DNA from: Bradyrhizobium sp. YR681
GTDB taxonomy: Bacteria; Pseudomonadota; Alphaproteobacteria; Rhizobiales; Xanthobacteraceae
Reading direction: 5' to 3'
Assembly: GCF_000282615.1 (NCBI RefSeq)
Contig: NZ_AKIY01000208.1
Coordinates: 1 to 43,974 of the forward strand
DNA: 43,974 nucleotides
Shown: piece after piece, positions 1 to 8,782 of the stretch
Layout: every line of letters starts with the position of its first letter
How positions within the stretch are numbered: the stretch's first letter is position 1
Made by a program: the position numbers and the translations under genes
The notes under the pieces: model-generated
Databases searched by the model: none
The model's input: only the letters and a program-made list of their open reading frames with translations
Told to the model about the DNA's origin: nothing

Positions 1-63
1 AGGCGGGGGGAGGCGGAGCCGATGTAAAGGATGGGGGTGGAGTCCAGAGCGTTGGTCCGCCCA

Positions 64-2145
64 TCATCGATTGAAGAGTTGCCGCAGCACGTCGTTCATC
101 GGCTGGCTGTCCTGCTGCGCCATCGGCGGGTTGTCCTGCGTTTGGGCCGGAGGCTCGGGCGAGGCCTGCGGTGCCGGCGTGGACGGCGCCGCCGGCAGGC
201 TGCGGCTGCGGCCGGTGCCTGTAGCTGCGCCCGTGCCGGTTGCCGCACCGCTGGAAAGCCCCTGCTGGATCAGATTGCCGATCGCCTCGCCCAGCTGGCC
301 GCCGAGCAGATTGTTCTGCCCCGGCTGCTGGGTTTGCGGATTGGCATTGCCGGCTGCATTTCCGCCGCCCGGCGCGGTCGCGCCACCGAGCCCGAGGTTA
401 CCAAGGCTGCCCAAAATATTGCCGAGCCCGGCGCCGTCGGGGCCGAACAGGCCTTTGCCCATCTCGCGCAGTTTGGCATAGGCGGCGTCGGGATTGTCGA
501 GCATGCCGGCCATGTCGGGGTAGATCCGCGGCTGCGACCAGCTGCCCGTGATCATCACGGGAATGCCGAAGCCGACCGGCTCGGAGGCGCGGCCCTGGCC
601 TTCGGTCGTCATCACCAGCTTCGGCTCGACGCGAAAGCCCATCATCTTGGTGTCGAGCGCGATGGTGCCGGCGCCGGTCACGCGCACCAGCGGACCGATC
701 AGATTGAGATCGGTCGTCACGGCCTGCCCCTTGTCGATGCGGAAGGACGCCGCGAGCTGCGACAGATCCGTGCTCTGGGCCTCACTGGAATTCTGGTTTT
801 CTTGCCAGCCGGACAGCGTGCCCGACGTCAGCGAGCGGATCATCTGCGCGATATTGATGCCGCGAATGGCGCCGTCCTGGAAATTGACGAAGGCGGTGCC
901 CTGCATGTTCGCCATCAGGGCGCGCTGGCTGGTGCCGGCGCTGCGCAGCGCGAGCTTGGCCTGCAGCTTGCCGTCGATGCGGTCGAATTCGGCGAGGCCC
1001 TGGAGCAGCGGCAGCGCGCGCACGCCGACGAGGTCGGAATGCATGGCAAAGCTCGGCGCGCCGGTGGTCGCATCGAGGATCACTTCGCCGGAGACCTGGC
1101 CGCCATAGGCGCCGAGATTGGCGGTGCCGGCCTTCAGCACGCCGCCGGCAAGCTTTGCATCGAGCGCGAGCGGCGCCAGTCGTGCATCACCGATCACGGC
1201 CTCGTTGGCGGAGATCCTGATTTGCGCATCGACATAATTGAGTCCGGACACGTCGATCGGCGCATTGCTCCAGGGCTGTCCCGACGTGCCTTGCGGCGAT
1301 TTAGCCAGGGGGATCGCGAGCCGCTGGAAGTCGAGATCGACCTTGACCAGCGGCTTGCTGGCGATGTCGACCGAAGCCCAGCCGTTGAACGCGCCGTCGC
1401 CGAGGGTGCCGTTCACGCCGTTGATCATCACGAGATCGCCGCTCAGCCGCATCTCGGCGCGACCTGCGAGCTGGGACTTCAGCACATCGGGCATGTCGAT
1501 GGCGAAGTCCACCGGAATGGTCGGCCGGTCGGCGGGCGGCGCCGGCGTGGTGGCCTTGATGTCGAATTTGGTCGGGTGATCGCCGACACGCGCGGTCCCG
1601 GTGATGCTGACCTTGCGGTCGCGGCCGACGGTTGCGTCGGCGTTGATGGCGCTGATGCGGCCCTCGATGCGATCACGCAGGCGCGAGAAGGCAACCTCGC
1701 CGTCGGTGACCTTGACGCGGTCGATGGTCGCCCCCTTCGTATCGAGTGCGGGCGGCTTCGACGAGGTGCCCGCATTCGGCAGGCGCTCGCGCAGCAGCGG
1801 CTGGTAGAGCACGGGATGGGTGACGATCAGCTCGTTGATCTTCGGGCTGCCCGACCAGACGCTGGCAAGCGACATGTCGGCCTGCACGCTGTCGACCGTG
1901 AGGCGGGTGATGCCGCTGCGGTCCTTGGGGTCCTGCAGCGTGAGATCGTTCAAGGTGACGTTCAGCGTCGGCCACAGGCTGATCTTCGTGGTGCCGTCGA
2001 TCGACAGGCGATAGCCGGTCGCGCTCTCGACCCGCGAGGCAATCGTCGAGGACAGGAAGCCCGAGGGGATCCCGACCACGAGGAGAAGCGCGATCACGAC
2101 GATGACAGCGGCGACCGCGGCGCCGGCGAACTTCACTGCTCTCAT
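64..2145 (-). CDS. AsmA family envelope protein
   Basis: A 693-residue protein of the AsmA family, whose members are anchored in the inner membrane, have a large periplasmic part and are linked to outer-membrane assembly and lipid transport. One hydrophobic segment lies at about residues 7-27, followed by the typical AsmA start, in which a membrane anchor leads into beta-rich repeats with phrases such as GYRLSIDG and SLWPTLNVTLNDL. A second AsmA-like block runs through about residues 300-540 (GDARLAPLALDAKLAGG; MGFRVEPKLV). The last ~130 residues are Gly/Ala/Pro/Gln-rich low complexity and probably disordered. The ATG at 2145 has GGAAAG upstream. It diverges from a Crp-type regulator across a 235-bp gap. 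The family call is firm; the cargo or partner is unknown. The first 63 bases of the window, beyond its stop, hold nothing I can name. Confidence 0.85.
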   Translation of the reverse strand: MRAVKFAGAAVAAVIVVIALLLVVGIPSGFLSSTIASRVESATGYRLSIDGTTKISLWPTLNVTLNDLTLQDPKDRSGITRLTVDSVQADMSLASVWSGSPKINELIVTHPVLYQPLLRERLPNAGTSSKPPALDTKGATIDRVKVTDGEVAFSRLRDRIEGRISAINADATVGRDRKVSITGTARVGDHPTKFDIKATTPAPPADRPTIPVDFAIDMPDVLKSQLAGRAEMRLSGDLVMINGVNGTLGDGAFNGWASVDIASKPLVKVDLDFQRLAIPLAKSPQGTSGQPWSNAPIDVSGLNYVDAQIRISANEAVIGDARLAPLALDAKLAGGVLKAGTANLGAYGGQVSGEVILDATTGAPSFAMHSDLVGVRALPLLQGLAEFDRIDGKLQAKLALRSAGTSQRALMANMQGTAFVNFQDGAIRGINIAQMIRSLTSGTLSGWQENQNSSEAQSTDLSQLAASFRIDKGQAVTTDLNLIGPLVRVTGAGTIALDTKMMGFRVEPKLVMTTEGQGRASEPVGFGIPVMITGSWSQPRIYPDMAGMLDNPDAAYAKLREMGKGLFGPDGAGLGNILGSLGNLGLGGATAPGGGNAAGNANPQTQQPGQNNLLGGQLGEAIGNLIQQGLSSGAATGTGAATGTGRSRSLPAAPSTPAPQASPEPPAQTQDNPPMAQQDSQPMNDVLRQLFNR

Positions 2146-2380
2146 ATCGACTTTCCAACGACGGACGTACGGCGCCGAACCCGGCCGCTCACCCGCCTGT
2201 TACGCGTGAGTTTATCCCGGGACGGCAAGCCGCTCCAGCCGGTCAAAAATAGTCAGGGGGTGCTGCAAAGTTATGTGACTTATGACACACTTCTCCGGCG
2301 CGGTTTTACGCGATCCTGACGTTGATGGTTCCAAACGATTTGCCGGCGAAATTGACAAGAAAGTTCACAAGGAAGTTGAA

Positions 2381-3055
2381 ATGAGCAAACAGGCCGAATT
2401 TGCGGTCATCCTGAAGATGAACCCGATGTTCGCCGATCTCGGCGCGGACGAGCTCCAGCGGCTGTCCAATCTCTGCCACACCCAGCATCTGGGCAATGGC
2501 GAGGTGCTGTTCCAGAAGGGCGATGCCGGGGACGCGCTGTTCGGCGTGCGCCGCGGCCAGGTCCGCATCGAGACCGGCGCTTCCGACGGCAGCCGGCTGA
2601 CACTGAATTTCATGGGCGCGGGCGACCTGTTCGGCGAGGTTGCGGTGCTGGACGGCCAGAGCCGGACCGCGGATGCGACCGCGGGGGAGGCCAGCGAATT
2701 GTTCGTGCTGCGGCGCGAAGACTTTCTCGCCTTCCTCGAACGCGAGCCGAAGGTCGCGATCAAGATCATCGCGCTCCTGTGCCAGCGCATCCGCTGGCAG
2801 AGCGAGCGCATGGAAGAGTCCATGCTGCAACCGCTGCCGGTTCGCCTCGCGCGACGGCTCTGTGCGCTTGCCGCGGATTTCGGCTCCGAGGTGCACATCT
2901 CGCAGGAGCAGCTCGGCGTCTTCGTCGGCGCCGCCCGCGAGAGCGTCAACCGCCAGCTTCAGGCCTGGCGCAAGGAGGCGATCCTGGATCTCCAGCGCGG
3001 CCGCATCCTGCTACGGAACATGACGAAACTGACGGCGATCGCGCGGAACGAGTAA
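2381..3055 (+). CDS. Crp/Fnr family transcriptional regulator
   Basis: A 224-residue cyclic-nucleotide-binding-fold regulator. Residues ~10-125 form the effector beta-barrel (the phrase GDLFGEVAVLDGQSRTADA matches the phosphate-binding cassette region of the Crp family). The C-terminal ~70 residues form a Crp-type winged helix, with ISQEQLGVFVGAARESVNRQL as turn and recognition helix. There is no N-terminal cysteine cluster, so it is not an oxygen-sensing Fnr with an Fe-S centre. The reading frame is open from 2282, but the ATG at 2381 is preceded by AAGGAAG (2369-2375) at 5 nt spacing, and family alignment begins there. It diverges from the AsmA gene and converges on the toxin-like gene 5 nt downstream. 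Effector and targets cannot be read from sequence. Confidence 0.88.
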   Translation: MSKQAEFAVILKMNPMFADLGADELQRLSNLCHTQHLGNGEVLFQKGDAGDALFGVRRGQVRIETGASDGSRLTLNFMGAGDLFGEVAVLDGQSRTADATAGEASELFVLRREDFLAFLEREPKVAIKIIALLCQRIRWQSERMEESMLQPLPVRLARRLCALAADFGSEVHISQEQLGVFVGAARESVNRQLQAWRKEAILDLQRGRILLRNMTKLTAIARNE

Positions 3056-3060
3056 AGAAG

Positions 3061-3426
3061 CTAGTTGATCGGGAGCCTGCGCCGGCGGACGCGATCCCGG
3101 TCAATGGTGATGATGCTCTGATGAATCTCGTCCTCGGTCAGGGCGGCTAAGACCTCTGCCAGTCGCGCTCGGACGCTTGCCTCTGTCCAGTCGCCGCCTC
3201 GGAAGAGAATGAGACTTGGGCTATCGCTGCGCGCGGCTGCAATGAGACGAGGATAGTCGAGGTCTGCCGTGACGACCGTGCGCGCCTCCTGCCTGGCGCG
3301 ATTGATTATTTCAACATCGCTCGCAGCATGAAGTCCGATCACGGAAGCATGGACGGCATCATGTCCCATCTCTGTCAGCCAGCGCGACAATGCCGGCGAG
3401 AGAGGCATGTCGACGAGGAATTTCAC
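3061..3426 (-). CDS. DUF5615 PIN-like protein (putative toxin)
   Basis: A 121-residue protein starting MKFLVDMPLSPAL, the hallmark of the DUF5615 family of PIN-like nuclease folds. Acidic positions expected of a PIN-like site are visible: D6 near the N terminus, a TADLDYPRL segment and further Asp/Glu residues later. Such proteins are usually the second gene of a two-gene unit after a DUF433 protein and are treated as toxin-antitoxin-like modules; here the order and 4-nt overlap (GTGA, 3423-3426) are exactly that. The start is GTG. RNase activity is inferred from the fold, not shown. Confidence 0.8.
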   Translation of the reverse strand: MKFLVDMPLSPALSRWLTEMGHDAVHASVIGLHAASDVEIINRARQEARTVVTADLDYPRLIAAARSDSPSLILFRGGDWTEASVRARLAEVLAALTEDEIHQSIITIDRDRVRRRRLPIN

Positions 3427-3662
3427 TTCGCCGGGACTATGGGGTGCAGCTCAACGGTTTCATCCTCAGCAAGGAAGGCCGCGTAGCGCAACGCTTCGTC
3501 GATGTCTTCACGTTCGAGATACGGATAGTCGCTTAAAACGGATTCACGAGTCTCGCCGGCCGCCAGCAGGCCGAGCAGCCGCGCAACCGGAAAACGCAGC
3601 CCGCGAATACAGGGCTTTCCGGTGCAGACCGCAGGGTCGATCGTGATGCGCGTGAACGTCAT
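3423..3662 (-). CDS. DUF433 protein (putative antitoxin)
   Basis: A 79-residue DUF433 protein: ITIDPAVCTGKPCIRGLRFPVARLL is the family signature, a small winged-helix-like domain, followed by the usual tail (SDYPYLEREDIDEALRYAA). It overlaps the DUF5615 gene by 4 nt, implying translational coupling. I chose the ATG at 3662 because the family begins at MTFTRI; an in-frame GTG at 3686 would add eight residues, and neither start has a strong ribosome site. The role as antitoxin and autoregulator is inferred from family and arrangement. Confidence 0.8.
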   Translation of the reverse strand: MTFTRITIDPAVCTGKPCIRGLRFPVARLLGLLAAGETRESVLSDYPYLEREDIDEALRYAAFLAEDETVELHPIVPAK

Positions 3663-3725
3663 CGACGTAACATAACGCCTGCGCACGGCTTTCGCCAGTG
3701 CACACCCGGGGGGCTTTGCCGGACG

Positions 3726-6700
3726 CTACTCCGCCGCCGGGTGCACGATGCCCTTCGGCGTTCGCAGGGCGTCCGTAGACGAAGCTCCGTGATGACCATC
3801 TGCCTCCGCGTCCTCGCTGTGCACGACCAGCCGCTTGCCGAAGCGCCAGATCAGGGCGCCGAGATCGTCCATCACCATGAACATCGCGGGCACGAACACC
3901 AGCGACAGGATGGTCGAGAAGATCAGGCCGCCGATCACCGCGAGCGCCATCGGCGAGCGGAACTCGCCGCCGGCGCCGACTGCGAGGGCGCTCGGCATCA
4001 TGCCGGCGGCCATCGCGATCGTGGTCATCACGATCGGGCGGGCGCGCTTCATGCCGGCGTCTATCATGGCCTCGTCGCGCGGCTTGCCGGCGTGGATCGC
4101 TTCGATGGCGAACTCCACCAGCATGATCGCGTTCTTGGTGACGATGCCCATCAGCATCAGGATGCCGATCCAGACCGGCGTGGTGAGCTGCTTGCCGGTG
4201 ATGAGCAGGGCCGCGATGGCACCGCCGATCGAGAGCGGCAGCGAGAACAGGATGGTGATCGGCTGGAGGAAGGTGCCGAACAGCAGCACCAGCACCGCGT
4301 AGACCATCATTAGGCCCGCCGTGATCGCGGTCGCAAAACCACCCGACAACTCGGCCAGGCTTTCGGCGTCACCTGAGGGATTGACCTTCACGCCGGGGGG
4401 CAGACCCTTCTTCACCGGCAGATCGTCGATCATCTTGGTGGCATCGCCGAGCGCGGCCGAGCCGACGAGGTCAGCGGCGACGGTTGCCTGTCGCTCGCGG
4501 TCGTAGCGGTTGATGCTGGTCGGACCCTGGTCGAGCTTGACGTCGGCAATGACGGAGAGCGGCACGCCGCCCTTCTCGCCGTGCTCGCCGAGCGGCACGC
4601 GCAACTGTTCGAGCGTCTTGAGATTGCCGCGCGCGGCATCCTCGAGCTGCACGCGGATCGGCACCAGGCGGTTGCCGACGTCGAACTTGGCGAGCGCGGG
4701 GCCGACGTCGCCGATGGTCGCGACGCGGATGGTCTGTGACAGGCTTTCGGTCGAGACGCCGAGCCGGGCGGCGAGATCGGCGCGCGGCTCGACGCGCAGC
4801 TCCGGGCGTTCCAGCGAGGTTTCCGATATCACATTGGAGATCGTCGGAATTCGCTTCATCTGCGTCGCAAGTTCGCTCGCGACATTGTTGACGATGTTGG
4901 CATCGGCGCCGGTCACCACGAGTGCGATCGCGCGCAGCCCGTTTTCGTCGAGGAACCAGAAGCGGATGTCGGGAACGTTCTCCATCTCCTTGCTGATCGA
5001 GAATTCCAGCTCGCGCTGGGTGATGTCACGCTCGGCCTTGGGGACGTAATTGATGATCAGGGAGGCCCGCCGGACCTCCTGGGTACCCGGCGGGACGCGC
5101 CCGCCGTCGACGAAGATGCTCTTCACCTCGGACCGCTTGCGCAGGCGCGCGACGATGTCCTCGGTGACCTTTTCGGTGTAGGCGAGCTGGGTGCCCGGCG
5201 GCAGCTCGAGGGCAAGCAGCGAACGCGCGCTGTCCTGCGCCGGCAGGAAGCCCTGCGGCAGCAGCGTGATGCTCCAGATCGAGGCGGCGAAGACGCCGAA
5301 GCCGACCAGCACCGTGATGAAGTAGTGCTTCACCGACCACGCCACGATCCGGTGATAGGACCGCAGCACGCGCCCAGGCGGCGGCTCCTCGTGATTGCCG
5401 TGCTTGAGGAAGTAGGCCGCCAGCACCGGCGTGACGAAGCGGGCCGCGAGCAGCGAGAAGAACACCTGCACCGACACGGTGATGCCGAACTGCTTGAAGA
5501 ACTGTCCGGCGATGCCGGACATGAAGCTCGCGGGCGCGAAGATCGCGATGATGGTCAGCGAGATCGCGATGACAGCGAGGCCGATCTCGTCTGCGGCCTC
5601 GAGTGCGGCACGGTAGGGCGATTTGCCCATGTTCATGTGCCGGACGATGTTTTCGATCTCGACGATGGCGTCGTCGACGAGGATACCTGTCGACAGCGTG
5701 ATGGCGAGGAAGCTGACGAGGTTGAGCGAGAAGCCGAGGATGTCCATCGCCCAGAAGGCCGGGAAGATCGACAGCGGCAGCGAGATCGCGGCGATGATGG
5801 TCGCGCGCAGATCGCGCAGGAACAGCAGCACGATGACGACGGCGAGGATGGCGCCTTCGAACAGGGTCGAGATCGCCGCCTCGTAATTGCCCTTGGTGTA
5901 TTCGACCGAGGTGTCGATGAGCTTGAGGTCGACGTCGGGATAGGCGGCCTTGAGCGCGTCGATCCGCTTCTGCACGGCGGCGGCGACCACGACGTCGCTG
6001 GCGCCCTTGGATCGCTTGATGCCGAGCGCGACGATCGGCTCGCCGTTGAAGCGGGCGAAGGTGCGGCGGTCGGCGATGGTGTCGGTGACGGTACCGAGAT
6101 CGTCGAGCCGGACCTCGCCGCCGCCGAACAGCGGGATCATGGTGCCGGCGAGGTCGCTCAGCGTCTTGGCGCCGGCCAGCGTACGGATCGCCTGATCGTT
6201 CTTGCCGATCTCGGCGCGGCCGCCGGCGACGTCGACATTGGTGCCGCGCAGGCTCTGGCTGACATTGACGGCGGTCAGCCCCATCGCCTGCAGCCGGTCG
6301 GGATCGAGCGAGACCAGAATCTCGCGCTCGACACCGCCGATGCGCTCGACCTGGGCGACGCCGCGCACGCCCTGCAGCGCGCGCTTGACCACGTCGTCGA
6401 CGAAATAGGAGAGCTGTTCCGGCGTCTTGCCGGGCGAGATCGCGGCATAGGTGACGATCGGCAGGCCGATGACGTCGACACGCTGGATCAGGGGCTCGGT
6501 GACGTTCTGCGGCAGGTTGGAGCGCACGCGCGTCACCGCGTCCTTGACGTCGTTGAGCGCGCGGTCGGTGTTGGTCTCCAGCGCGAACTGGATGGTGGTC
6601 ACGGACAGGCCGTCGGTGATCTGCGAGGTGATGTGCCTGACACCCTCGACGCCCGAGACGGCGTCTTCAACCGTCTTGGTGACCTGGGATTCGAGCTCTG

Positions 6701-6875
6701 CGGGCGCCGCGCCGAACTGCGACACCGCGACCGAGATCACGGGAATGTCGGCCGAGGGCAGCCGCGTGACCGCGAGCTTGGTGAAGGACACCCAGCCGAG
6801 GATCAGGAGGATGATCGAAAAGACGACCGACGGAAGCGGATTGCGGATCGACCATGCCGAGATATTGAGAGCCAT
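3726..6875 (-). CDS. RND efflux transporter permease
   Basis: A 1049-residue inner-membrane pump of the RND superfamily, a proton-driven trimer that exports drugs, lipophilic compounds or similar. The N terminus has the expected first helix (PSVVFSIILLILGWVSF), two large periplasmic loops and twelve predicted membrane spans. The proton-relay residues are present: Asp-Asp in TM4 (GILVDDAIVEIENI) and Lys in TM10 (GIVTKNAIMLVEF), which places it in the multidrug-type (HAE1-like) group rather than the heavy-metal group. Length is typical. Its ATG overlaps the TGA of the adaptor gene by one base (TGATG), so the two are translationally coupled. No outer-membrane channel gene is in the operon, so a TolC-like partner must come from elsewhere. 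Substrate unknown. Confidence 0.92.
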   Translation of the reverse strand: MALNISAWSIRNPLPSVVFSIILLILGWVSFTKLAVTRLPSADIPVISVAVSQFGAAPAELESQVTKTVEDAVSGVEGVRHITSQITDGLSVTTIQFALETNTDRALNDVKDAVTRVRSNLPQNVTEPLIQRVDVIGLPIVTYAAISPGKTPEQLSYFVDDVVKRALQGVRGVAQVERIGGVEREILVSLDPDRLQAMGLTAVNVSQSLRGTNVDVAGGRAEIGKNDQAIRTLAGAKTLSDLAGTMIPLFGGGEVRLDDLGTVTDTIADRRTFARFNGEPIVALGIKRSKGASDVVVAAAVQKRIDALKAAYPDVDLKLIDTSVEYTKGNYEAAISTLFEGAILAVVIVLLFLRDLRATIIAAISLPLSIFPAFWAMDILGFSLNLVSFLAITLSTGILVDDAIVEIENIVRHMNMGKSPYRAALEAADEIGLAVIAISLTIIAIFAPASFMSGIAGQFFKQFGITVSVQVFFSLLAARFVTPVLAAYFLKHGNHEEPPPGRVLRSYHRIVAWSVKHYFITVLVGFGVFAASIWSITLLPQGFLPAQDSARSLLALELPPGTQLAYTEKVTEDIVARLRKRSEVKSIFVDGGRVPPGTQEVRRASLIINYVPKAERDITQRELEFSISKEMENVPDIRFWFLDENGLRAIALVVTGADANIVNNVASELATQMKRIPTISNVISETSLERPELRVEPRADLAARLGVSTESLSQTIRVATIGDVGPALAKFDVGNRLVPIRVQLEDAARGNLKTLEQLRVPLGEHGEKGGVPLSVIADVKLDQGPTSINRYDRERQATVAADLVGSAALGDATKMIDDLPVKKGLPPGVKVNPSGDAESLAELSGGFATAITAGLMMVYAVLVLLFGTFLQPITILFSLPLSIGGAIAALLITGKQLTTPVWIGILMLMGIVTKNAIMLVEFAIEAIHAGKPRDEAMIDAGMKRARPIVMTTIAMAAGMMPSALAVGAGGEFRSPMALAVIGGLIFSTILSLVFVPAMFMVMDDLGALIWRFGKRLVVHSEDAEADGHHGASSTDALRTPKGIVHPAAE

Positions 6876-7804
6876 CAGCGTACCCGCGTGCGATCGAGTT
6901 CATCGGCGAACATGGTCTTGATCTGGTCGCCGTCATGCAGTGAAGAGCCGGCGTCGGCCACGACGATTTCGCCGACGTCGAGGCCTTCCAGGATTTCCGT
7001 CGCGGTGTCGGAGGACAATCCGACCCGCACCTTGCGCGTCTCGATCGCGTTGCCTTTGACGACCTGCACGGTGAGATGGTCGATCGCGGTCTTGGGCACG
7101 GCGACGCCGCAGCTTCGCTTGGCGTCGATCGAGGCGCGGGCGAACACGCCGACCTTCAGCGAGGGATTGTTGGTGACGGCGATGCGGACGCGGCCGAGCT
7201 GGGTGGCGCGGTCGATTTCGGGCGCAACCAGCCGCACCCGGCCGATCAAATCGGGCGCGTCGTCGCGGCTGATGCGCACCGTGGCGCCGGCGCTCAGCTT
7301 CGGCATGTGCAGGGCCGGGACCTGAGCGTCGAGCTCGATCTCGTTGTTGACGGCGATGCGGAACATCGGACCGGCCTGCGGCGAGGCGGGTGCGCCGACG
7401 ATGGTGCGAACCTCGGTGACGAGGCCCGGCGCGGGTGCCTTCAGCGAGACCGGGCCTTGCGGGCCGGGCCGCTGCGGCTGGCCCGGGATCTGCGGCGGTG
7501 CCGTCAGGCGCGCCAGCTCCTGGTTGTCGGTGACCATGGTGCCCTCTGTGACGAAGAGGTCGGTGACCCGGGAGCCTTCCTGGTCGGCGAGGACCACGGC
7601 CTCGCGGCGCGGCACGAAGAAGCCGGTGACCCGCACCAGGTCGGAGAAGCAGGCATTGGTCGATTTCGTCACGATGACGAGCGCCTCGCCCGGCGTTTCC
7701 TTCGCCTCGGGGCGATGCCGATGCTCGAACAGATAATAGCCGACGCCGAGCGCAACGACGAACACGATGGTTCCGGCCGGCTTGAGATATTCGGAGACGT
7801 TCAT
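6875..7804 (-). CDS. RND periplasmic adaptor (membrane fusion protein), hairpin-less
   Basis: A 309-residue HlyD/AcrA-type adaptor for the RND pump. One N-terminal membrane anchor (about residues 11-25) is followed by the first lipoyl half (residues ~60-100, REAVVLADQEGSRV) and the second (~120-135, LKAPAPGLVTEV), then beta-barrel and membrane-proximal domains ending GLDVGEIVVADAG. The two lipoyl halves, normally separated by a long alpha-helical hairpin that docks with TolC, are here joined by a ~19-residue Pro/Gly/Gln-rich linker (residues ~102-120). This makes the protein shorter than AcrA-like adaptors. The ATG at 7804 was chosen because the family start (membrane anchor) lies there; the frame is open upstream to 7888. 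AGGA lies about 10 nt upstream. Confidence 0.85.
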   Translation of the reverse strand: MNVSEYLKPAGTIVFVVALGVGYYLFEHRHRPEAKETPGEALVIVTKSTNACFSDLVRVTGFFVPRREAVVLADQEGSRVTDLFVTEGTMVTDNQELARLTAPPQIPGQPQRPGPQGPVSLKAPAPGLVTEVRTIVGAPASPQAGPMFRIAVNNEIELDAQVPALHMPKLSAGATVRISRDDAPDLIGRVRLVAPEIDRATQLGRVRIAVTNNPSLKVGVFARASIDAKRSCGVAVPKTAIDHLTVQVVKGNAIETRKVRVGLSSDTATEILEGLDVGEIVVADAGSSLHDGDQIKTMFADELDRTRVR

Positions 7805-7877
7805 CGCCGGATTGTCCTGGCCTGGCTCACGGCCATCCGCACGAGGCCTGCTGAGAGTGTTTCCCTGAAATGAAGCG

Positions 7878-7901
7878 GCGTCCCGCAAGGTTGCGGGACG
7901 C
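7878..7901 (-). terminator. Hairpin downstream of the OmpA-domain gene
   Basis: Perfect inverted repeat: 11-base arms GCGTCCCGCAA and TTGCGGGACGC around GG. It sits 63 nt beyond the ompA-like stop and just before the adaptor start. No clear T-tract follows on the minus strand, so it may be a stabiliser rather than a strict intrinsic terminator. Confidence 0.5.
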
Positions 7902-7963
7902 GCGTTGGCAGCAAGACTTTACACCACATCACGACTTGTCACTTCGAAAGGATTGCGTCGTGC

Positions 7964-8635
7964 TTACTTCGATGCGGTGGTCTTGTTTTCCATGTTGACG
8001 ACCTGCACGCGGCGATTGACCTCCGCCATCGGCTGGGCCGGGTCCTTCAGCTTGCTCTTGCCGTAGCCGACGGTGACGAGATCGGTCGCCGAGATGCTGT
8101 ACTTCTCGACGAGGTAGCGCTTGATCGAATCGGCGCGGCGCTCCGACAGCTCCTGATTGTAGCCTTCGCCGCCGGCGGCGTCGGTGTGGCCGGCGACCAC
8201 GAAGGTCGAGCCCTTCAGGTCGGAGCTGGTCAGCGCGCGGCCGAGCGCCTGCACCGAGGGCAGCGACTTGGCACTGATATTGGCCGAGTTGTAGTCGAAG
8301 GTGATTTCGAGATCGATGTTCGGCTTGTCCTTGGCGACTGAAGCGATTTCCTCGCGCTCGGTCGACGACAGCGAACGCGTCGAGCGGCCGCGCACGGACT
8401 GGATCAGCTTGGTCTCAGCCGCGCTCGGCGCGAGATCGGCCTGCGGGGCGATCGAGAGGCCCCGGGTCAGGGGCTTCTTCGCTGGCGGTGCCAGCGCGCG
8501 GACAATCTCGTCCTCGGTGACGTTCTTGCTGTTGCCGTCGTCGCCGGCGAATGCGGGCGAGCCTGCCAGCGACAGGGCGACACCGATGGTGATGACGGAC
8601 AGGATAGCGGTCAGTCCTTTTGCAGCCATTCTCAT
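7964..8635 (-). CDS. OmpA-domain protein, secreted
   Basis: A 223-residue exported protein with a signal peptide (residues 1-30, ending SPAFA) and a C-terminal OmpA-like peptidoglycan-binding domain at about 108-215. The domain shows the family phrases ITFDYNSANIS, VAGHTDAAG, LSERRADSIKRYL and NRRVQVV, which line the diaminopimelate-binding site. The region between (31-105) is charged and unassigned; there is no N-terminal beta-barrel and no lipobox cysteine. The start at 8635 is decided by AGGAGG at 8644-8649, 8 nt upstream; the open frame extends to 8770 without support. It lies 147 nt downstream of the caspase-fold gene on the same strand and could be co-transcribed with it. Confidence 0.88.
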   Translation of the reverse strand: MRMAAKGLTAILSVITIGVALSLAGSPAFAGDDGNSKNVTEDEIVRALAPPAKKPLTRGLSIAPQADLAPSAAETKLIQSVRGRSTRSLSSTEREEIASVAKDKPNIDLEITFDYNSANISAKSLPSVQALGRALTSSDLKGSTFVVAGHTDAAGGEGYNQELSERRADSIKRYLVEKYSISATDLVTVGYGKSKLKDPAQPMAEVNRRVQVVNMENKTTASK

Positions 8636-8782
8636 TGCCAATCCCTCCTGCGCAGCAAGCCTGCGTGGTTCCAAATTTCCTGCAAGTAGCGCCCCCGGAA
8701 AGGCCGCCTGCGGCATCCGTTCATTAGTCTTCGCTCGGCCGCCCGGGGTTCGAGGCGTCAGTGGTCTCAACTCAAAAAAATA

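Noticed and set aside
31..2319. 762-residue open frame on the plus strand over the AsmA gene
   Set aside because: Arg/Gly/Ala-rich antisense shadow of a well-supported minus-strand gene in high-GC DNA; no domain character.
5325..7325. 666-residue plus-strand frame over the RND genes
   Set aside because: Asp/Arg/Gly-rich antisense shadow; the minus-strand permease and adaptor have full family motifs.
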